DNA of 64,000 nt from Euborellia annulipes (Eukaryota; Arthropoda; Insecta; Dermaptera; Anisolabididae): positions 147,540 through 211,539 of the forward strand of contig JAKCPI010031693.1 of the NCBI GenBank assembly GCA_023213315.1. The letters are read 5' to 3'. Below are positions 58,805-64,000 of the stretch, piece after piece. The position numbers and the translations under genes are program-made. Below the pieces are notes generated by a model that saw only the letters and a list, made by a program, of their open reading frames with translations, was not told the DNA's origin and did no database searches. Every line of letters starts with the position of its first letter. Within the stretch, counting starts at the first letter, position 1.

Positions 58805-61630
58805 CTACAGAAATTGCTCCTGTTCTTTTAGTAAAAAAGAATAAAATTTACTTTTGAACGATTCTAAAGAATTTAAAGACCTGATATCGCTAGGAATCCT
58901 GTTCCATACCCTAATTGATGTCACTAGAAAAGAGGTGTCGAATGCGGCCGTCCGATGAACCGGCATTCGCAAATCCAAAAGATTTGCCCTTGGCACAGCC
59001 CTGCTACACTCACCCCTGAAAACGTAACTTTCATAAAGATACTTGGGCATTTTGTTTTTCAGGATGCCGAACACACAACACCCCATCAAATATTCTCGAC
59101 GTCGTTTTAACTTGAGCCATCCAAGTCTACTATAATAAGGTGTTATGTGCTCGTCAAGAGGCAAATCAAAGACAAATCTAACACAAGCATTAAGCACCCT
59201 CTCAAGAGTCAAACCACGCTCACCAGTCATACCGCTGTAAACCAAACAACAGTAGTCGAAGTGGGGCAGGATGAGAGAATTTACCAATAATTTTCTTATT
59301 GATGGGGGGAGGCAGTCTTTGTTTCTCTTAAATTGGAAAAGACTGGAATAAACCTTTCTAGATACTTCACGGACATGCTCTCCCCAACTTAAGGTCCTAT
59401 CGAGAGTGACGCCTAAATTCTTGACAGAAATAGAATAATCTATCTGTTTTCCGTCAATAATAATAGGTGGAATGTTAGGTAGCTTGTGAACATAAGCGCC
59501 ACTTCCGAAAACCATTGCCTTAGTCTTTTCGATGTTTAATTTTAACTTCTTGCCTCGCACCCAATCGACTATTCGACATACATCCTGATTTAAGAGATAG
59601 ATTGCCTGGTCTAGGTTATCAAATTTGGAAACGATATAGATCTGGAGGTCGTCGGCAAACAAATGGTAACGGGAATTTATCAAGTGCTGTCCGACATCAT
59701 TTATAAAGATAGAAAATAAGAGGGGACCCAACACCGACCCTTGAGGCACCCCCGAAATAACCGGCAAGAGTCCAGAACCGCGACCATCCCAATCGACCAC
59801 CCTCTGACTTCTCCCAGACAAATACGATGCAAACCATGCGGTTGCCGATCTAGATAGATTGAGCCTATGGAGTGACCTGATCAAGATAGAGTGATCGACC
59901 ATATCGAAAGCTTTGCTAAGGTCAAAGAGCACCATAACCGTCAGTTGCTTCCGATCAATGGCCATCTTTATATCGTCAGTTACCTTAAGAAGAGCAGATT
60001 GTGTGCTGTGATATTGCCTATATCCAGACTGGTACGGGTCGAAAGCATCCAGATCCTCCAAATATTGTGTCAAATAATGATGGACAAGTCTCTCAAGTAT
60101 CTTCGATAAGGTGCAGAGCAGGGAGATAGGTCTATAATCCTTACATTCAGAGGGATTTGAGATCTTGGGCAATGGTCGAACAATTGATGTTTTCCAGGAG
60201 CGGGGGAAGACTGACTCTTGCAGACACCTATCAAAGATATGAACCAACACCGGTAAGATGCAAGGAGCGGATAGTTTAATTAATTTCAAAGGTAACTCGT
60301 CAGTTCCTTGTGATTCCGATCCAGGCATGTTTATAAATTTAAGGACGAGGTGTGGTTCAACGCTAGGAAAGAAAAATCGTTCAGAGTCGAAAGTGTACCC
60401 CTTGAAAAGTACATCACTGTCTATATCCGGAATACCACTGCCAGGGTTTCCTCCGGACACAAAAAATTCATTTAGAACGTCAGGATCAATTTTCAATGGT
60501 TGACTTTCCTTTGATTTTGTCAGCCCCAATTTTGAGACCTCTCGCCAGAGGTATGAGATGTTCTTGCTCTTATTATCCTTAAAGAACCTTTCGAAAAATT
60601 GCATTTTGCCCTTCCTAAGAGAGCTCGTCACTTTATTTCTAGCCTGCCTGAACTGAGAGTAAAGACCAGGATCACCGGATCTTAACGCCCATCTGTGTAA
60701 GCGATCACGCTCCTTCATAAGATTCCTAATATCCTCTGTAATCCAAGGGGAAGGTGCACGTTTTCTTTGGACTTTACAAAGAGGGGCGTGTTTGTTAAAA
60801 GCATCTAAGAGGATCCCATTAAGATAGGCAATCTTATCATCTATATTATTATGATTGAAAATGGGCGAGAAGTCCACGGCTTCCAATTCATTTAAAAAAT
60901 CTACATGGTTAAAATTTCTAAAATCACGAAAAGAAATACGAGAAGGTGTAAAGCGAGTTATAGACTTATTTATGTTTAAAAAGATCAAATCATGAGCAGA
61001 CAGGAAAGAAGCAGGATGTTGTCCCTTAGAGATAATCTTATCATATAAAGGTTCGTTGACAACCATTAAGTCAATCCACGAATGGGAGTTTTGAGTAAAA
61101 TGTGTTGAACCCAAAGGGACCACCCTGAGACCCAGACTATAGAATAAGTTACTTAGGTAGATTTTATCCGGCGAGTCCGTATTGAAATCTGTGTTAAAAT
61201 CTCCAATAATTAGTACCTCATTGTACAAAGGTAAGTATTTGTAAAGTGAGTTTTCGAGGTCTGAGTAAAAACCCACTTTTGGAGGCCTGTATACCACAAC
61301 CAATAACAATTGAGTGTCTTCGTTAGTTACCTCGAGAATTAAAAATTCGACCAGGGATGATGTATTTGAATGTGAGGATGTAAGTTCAATACACTTGAAA
61401 TTCTTCATAGCATAAACCGCCACCCCTCCTCCCATTCTAGATAATCGGTCAGTTCTGAACAAATTGTAATCTTCTAGGCAGACATTTTTGGAAGAAATGT
61501 GAGGTTTTAACCAAGATTCACTAATACATATTAGATGATATTTATTCAGCGAAAAGTAATGCCTAAATTCATCTAGATGAGCGCAAAGTGACTGACAATT
61601 TACATGACATATTTTTAATATCTCAGACAT
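58805..61630 (-). CDS. LINE ORF2: endonuclease and reverse transcriptase
   Basis: 941 aa. An apurinic-type endonuclease leads: HVNCQSL, ISESWL (about residue 38), VVYRPP, IGDFNTDF (about 141) and SAHDL. The reverse transcriptase follows: VLFDLSKAFDMVDHS (about 568), a SGVPQGSVLGPLLF block, and the catalytic LFADDLQIY (about 657), then a thumb region and a C-terminal tail ending in KEQEQFL. The FADDLQIY box and the domain order point to the CR1 side of the Jockey superfamily. It has no RNase H. The protein nicks target DNA and copies the element RNA in place. The ATG overlaps the end of the upstream frame by 16 nt, which suggests coupled translation. No stop or frameshift is present. Confidence 0.95.
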   Translation of the reverse strand: MSEILKICHVNCQSLCAHLDEFRHYFSLNKYHLICISESWLKPHISSKNVCLEDYNLFRTDRLSRMGGGVAVYAMKNFKCIELTSSHSNTSSLVEFLILEVTNEDTQLLLVVVYRPPKVGFYSDLENSLYKYLPLYNEVLIIGDFNTDFNTDSPDKIYLSNLFYSLGLRVVPLGSTHFTQNSHSWIDLMVVNEPLYDKIISKGQHPASFLSAHDLIFLNINKSITRFTPSRISFRDFRNFNHVDFLNELEAVDFSPIFNHNNIDDKIAYLNGILLDAFNKHAPLCKVQRKRAPSPWITEDIRNLMKERDRLHRWALRSGDPGLYSQFRQARNKVTSSLRKGKMQFFERFFKDNKSKNISYLWREVSKLGLTKSKESQPLKIDPDVLNEFFVSGGNPGSGIPDIDSDVLFKGYTFDSERFFFPSVEPHLVLKFINMPGSESQGTDELPLKLIKLSAPCILPVLVHIFDRCLQESVFPRSWKTSIVRPLPKISNPSECKDYRPISLLCTLSKILERLVHHYLTQYLEDLDAFDPYQSGYRQYHSTQSALLKVTDDIKMAIDRKQLTVMVLFDLSKAFDMVDHSILIRSLHRLNLSRSATAWFASYLSGRSQRVVDWDGRGSGLLPVISGVPQGSVLGPLLFSIFINDVGQHLINSRYHLFADDLQIYIVSKFDNLDQAIYLLNQDVCRIVDWVRGKKLKLNIEKTKAMVFGSGAYVHKLPNIPPIIIDGKQIDYSISVKNLGVTLDRTLSWGEHVREVSRKVYSSLFQFKRNKDCLPPSIRKLLVNSLILPHFDYCCLVYSGMTGERGLTLERVLNACVRFVFDLPLDEHITPYYSRLGWLKLKRRREYLMGCCVFGILKNKMPKYLYESYVFRGECSRAVPRANLLDLRMPVHRTAAFDTSFLVTSIRVWNRIPSDIRSLNSLESFKSKFYSFLLKEQEQFL

Positions 61631-62802
61631 AGGAATAAAATTGGAGTAGATGAAGTAAAATATCCAAGTTGCAAGACCCCAGGCGATATATTAGGTATAT
61701 GTAAAGAAATAAACTCCATAGATGAAAAGAGAATAGGCAGATAAGTCTTGTAATAACAGGAGCAATCAGTGTAATAAACGAGGGGCGAACGTTGGTACAT
61801 GTTATATACAATAATTATAAGCATAATATCGCTCAGAGTGTGATCTGAGAATCTTATTACATTAAAGTCGTGTTTTGCATATTTTATTTTATAGTTTAAC
61901 AAAAAGAAAAAAAAGAAAGAAAAGAAAGAGAAGGGGTAGGCAGAGTCTTGCCTGAAAAGAACAAATGAAATTAGATAAAATAGATAAAAAGTAATCATTA
62001 AAAAAACTAAAGAATGCAATTTTAAATTATAGCAAGTAATTAAATTAGTAAATCTCAAATTTATCGCTTTAATAAATTTAGAAAAGGGAAAGTCTATAAG
62101 TAATGCAGATGAATCGTATTTATAAAAGTTTGGAAACAAGAAATCAATAAGATATTTACAGAAAATAATAATATTGATAGGTTTAAGAAGATAAAAATGA
62201 TCTGAAAGTCTCTTCATTAATGTGATATTACTTTCAACATTTACAGGGCAAAAATATTTAAATTTACTTTGCGAAATATGTATTAATAACACTAGAAATT
62301 TTATTATATCATACTCATCCATTTCATATTTTATATTGTAGTTTGATAGTAGACAACTAACATGTGAAAAACATTTCAATATGTCAAAAATGTAATGCAA
62401 AAAGTTAAATAAATGATATTCAAAGGGTGGCTTATCAAAGTATCCTGAGATAAACTCACGCCATCTCAAACATAAGATTGTCGCTTCATATTCAAAATTG
62501 CACATAGAACACAGGTTATCTTTTAAATATATCTTAAAAGAAAAAATAAAAATAAAAAATAATAGACAGAATTTTGTCCTTAATAAATAAGAGAAATTTA
62601 AATGAAGTAGATTAAAAATATTCATTACAAAAATTAATCTCACATTATAAAAGATCACAAAATCTTTTTTAATAAATTTATGATGGGGAAAGTACATACG
62701 CAACACAAATGAATGGTATTCATAAAGCTTCGAGACTAAAAAATTGATAATATATTCGCAGAAAATGATAATAATTTTAAAGGGCAGATACAAGTATATG
62801 AG
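61615..62802 (-). CDS. Unrecognised third LINE frame, about 395 codons, in frame after the ORF1 UGA
   Basis: The frame continues directly from the ORF1 stop (UGA at 62805-62803, then CUC) without another stop to 61617-61615, ending inside the ORF2 start. Its first ATG is only at 62697, but the stretch before it has a homologue later in the same frame, so coding probably includes it; that would need readthrough or an unusual start. The product is rich in Phe, Ile, Leu and Tyr, with several segments hydrophobic enough to be membrane-spanning. It consists of two diverged copies: IIIIFCEYIINFL ... FPHHKFIK and NIIIFCKYLIDFL ... FPFSKFIK, about 600 bp apart. I do not recognise the family. Base composition is far more A+T-rich than ORF1 and ORF2. 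So long a stop-free run is very unlikely by chance in such DNA. Confidence 0.6.
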   Translation of the reverse strand, partial: LIYLYLPFKIIIIFCEYIINFLVSKLYEYHSFVLRMYFPHHKFIKKDFVIFYNVRLIFVMNIFNLLHLNFSYLLRTKFCLLFFIFIFSFKIYLKDNLCSMCNFEYEATILCLRWREFISGYFDKPPFEYHLFNFLHYIFDILKCFSHVSCLLSNYNIKYEMDEYDIIKFLVLLIHISQSKFKYFCPVNVESNITLMKRLSDHFYLLKPINIIIFCKYLIDFLFPNFYKYDSSALLIDFPFSKFIKAINLRFTNLITCYNLKLHSLVFLMITFYLFYLISFVLFRQDSAYPFSFFSFFFFFLLNYKIKYAKHDFNVIRFSDHTLSDIMLIIIVYNMYQRSPLVYYTDCSCYYKTYLPILFSSMEFISLHIPNISPGVLQLGYFTSSTPILFLCLRY

Positions 62803-63720
62803 TCATTTTATCAATTCAATATCTTTTTCAGTTTTAATAATAAAAAATCTTTTACCATTTTCAGGCCTTGCGTATATTTTTCCATCTCTGATCCAAAGGA
62901 ATTTAAATTTACCCTGTGTAGCCTTTTTAGCCTTGCGAGCTAGAGCATATATTTTCCTATTAAATGGAGTCAAAGATTCATTTACAAAAATATTAGAGTC
63001 CTCAATCACGAGATTTCTTTTCATTTTTTTCTGCCTAACAAATTCATCCCGGTCAGCCCTGCGAAGAAATTTAACATTGAGAGCCCTTCTGCCCTCAATC
63101 GGCTTACCATAGCGATATGAAAATTCGACATCCTCCGGTCGCAATTCGAGGCCCAAGCAACGGCCGACCTTGATGACCGAAGCCGCCGGTGTCTCTCCCT
63201 GAACCTCGGGAAGGCCCTGAATGTCCAACGACCGATCCAGTGCACTCTGTTCGATTTGATTCAGCCTATCATGGAGCTCGCTGTTGTCTGCAGCAAGTTT
63301 ATCATTCTGATTTTTCAAATAGTCAACTTCCTGAAGAGCAAACTCCAGCTTGGCTTCCAGCGCTTTAATAGTAGCCGCCTGAGAATCAAACTTCTCATGC
63401 AGGAACTCCAATGACTTGACAACCTCGACGCTATTTGTCTGCAAGGCCGTGAGAGAGGACGAGATGTCAAATGGTACCGCTTTAGCCCCTTCGCTAACCA
63501 TTTCCTGTCTTTCAGGTCCAGAAGACGAACCGGACAGCCCAGCGCGGGCATCCCCTTTGATACATGAAGGACATTTGAATTTGTCCACTCTTTGGTCTCC
63601 CGGTGCAAGCGACACACATTTGAAATGGTACTCATGGGTACAGTGTTTACAGCTGACACACTCCCCCCTTGAAACACTACGAGAACATTTGTTGCAAAGC
63701 ACCATTTCGGTTTTATTCAA
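62803..63720 (-). CDS. LINE ORF1: PHD finger, coiled coil, RRM-like RNA-binding protein
   Basis: 305 aa. A PHD-type zinc finger opens the protein with ligands C9, C12, C24, C27, H32, C35, C50 and C53. A Ser/Gly linker precedes a coiled coil (about 85-160: ALEAKLEFALQEVDYLKNQN and on), then an RRM-like and C-terminal domain (SLDIQGLPE, ALNVKFLRRADRDEF, NIFVNESLTPFNRKIYALAR), the layout of nucleic-acid-chaperone ORF1 proteins. It should form trimers that coat the element RNA. The start is the first ATG; a second is at residue 6. The stop is UGA followed by C, a context known to favour readthrough, and the frame stays open beyond it for about 395 codons. Confidence 0.9.
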   Translation of the reverse strand: MNKTEMVLCNKCSRSVSRGECVSCKHCTHEYHFKCVSLAPGDQRVDKFKCPSCIKGDARAGLSGSSSGPERQEMVSEGAKAVPFDISSSLTALQTNSVEVVKSLEFLHEKFDSQAATIKALEAKLEFALQEVDYLKNQNDKLAADNSELHDRLNQIEQSALDRSLDIQGLPEVQGETPAASVIKVGRCLGLELRPEDVEFSYRYGKPIEGRRALNVKFLRRADRDEFVRQKKMKRNLVIEDSNIFVNESLTPFNRKIYALARKAKKATQGKFKFLWIRDGKIYARPENGKRFFIIKTEKDIELIK

Positions 63721-64000
63721 GAAAAAAAATGAGTTTGAATGAGCACTTCAATAATTATTTGCTATCAATTTTCTTCGAAAAGGTGATATGAGTTAATCAC
63801 TTTATATGAATAGAGGAGAAAAGCAGTTTTTCATAAAAAATCAGGTCAAATAATCGGAAGTATCTCCCGAGACTCACCAGTCACATCTGGGACCAGATTC
63901 CGCACAGGCACATACAAGTCTCAAACCAAAATTCCAAAAATATCCCAGGTAAAATTGGCAAAAACAGAGAGCAAAAAAACAAGCGTGCGCTCACTAAGAA

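Larger units (their letters stand above)
58631..64000 (-). mobile_element. CR1/Jockey-like LINE with intact ORFs, 5' end beyond the window
   Basis: Order on the minus strand: 5' untranslated region (63721 to at least 64000), ORF1 (63720-62803), a third frame (62802-61615), ORF2 (61630-58805), then a 3' tail. The tail has a GAGGC/GCCTC hairpin (about 58669-58686) followed by about five (ATTC) units at 58631-58650, the kind of short tandem tail used by CR1-type elements instead of poly-A. ORF1 and ORF2 are far less A+T-rich than the host DNA. Intact frames suggest a young copy. Confidence 0.9.

Noticed and set aside
59891..60503. Plus-strand frames of 70-80 codons
   Set aside because: Antisense shadows of the LINE ORF2.
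62803..62805. UGA as a selenocysteine codon
   Set aside because: No selenoprotein homology and no recognisable SECIS hairpin downstream; readthrough or a silent spacer is simpler.
62744..63112. 122-codon plus-strand frame (and plus frame at 63416-63742)
   Set aside because: Antisense shadows of LINE ORF1, which has clear domains on the minus strand.
1..64000. CRISPR arrays, bacterial operons, phage or plasmid origins
   Set aside because: None seen; introns, SINEs and LINEs show eukaryotic nuclear DNA.

Overview
This is a strongly A+T-rich eukaryotic nuclear window. It has spliced genes with long introns, tRNA-derived SINEs, hAT-like and other TIR elements, a Helitron and a CR1/Jockey-type LINE. 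The repeat spectrum and the proteins point to an invertebrate, most likely an arthropod; the species cannot be fixed from the sequence.

Layout. (1) 1-1209, minus strand: the first two coding exons of an unrecognised gene that runs off the left edge. (2) 2348-11147, plus strand: a 13-exon gene for mitochondrial elongation factor G2 (GFM2, ribosome recycling), head-to-head with (1). All exons join in frame except exon 5 to exon 6, which is off by one base. (3) 11.3-13.6 kb: repeat-packed intergenic DNA with a nested hAT-like element carrying a perfect 8-bp target duplication. (4) 13907-18490, minus strand: an 8-exon gene for GPS2, a subunit of the NCoR/SMRT-HDAC3 corepressor, tail-to-tail with GFM2. 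(5) 18.5-58.6 kb: about 40 kb of gene-poor DNA with one possible exon (27525-27868, minus) and many mobile elements: SINEs, a complete non-autonomous Helitron (41127-41598), a hAT-like element with exact TIRs and TSD (45956-47393), a near-perfect 0.95-kb foldback (28303-29250) and several TIR elements. (6) 58631-64000, minus strand: a CR1/Jockey-like LINE with intact ORF1 (PHD finger, coiled coil, RRM-like) and ORF2 (endonuclease plus reverse transcriptase).

Two observations stand out. First, between the LINE's two standard ORFs lies a third uninterrupted reading frame of about 395 codons. It is in frame with ORF1 across a single UGA, is built from two diverged tandem copies, and overlaps the ORF2 start by 16 nt. 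Second, at least seven dispersed loci carry a hammerhead-ribozyme-like layout: a CUGARGA core, a stem, GAAAC, and a GUC/GUU/AUC/AUA-type cleavage triplet. Stem I can be paired in most copies although its sequence differs between them. Several copies sit in elements with long inverted repeats in which only one arm keeps the catalytic core.

GFM2 and GPS2 are unrelated housekeeping and regulatory genes that are simply neighbours. Most of the remaining structure is mobile DNA, much of it nested and arranged as inverted pairs, including inside GFM2 introns. All statements rest on reading the sequence by eye; no alignments or searches were run.
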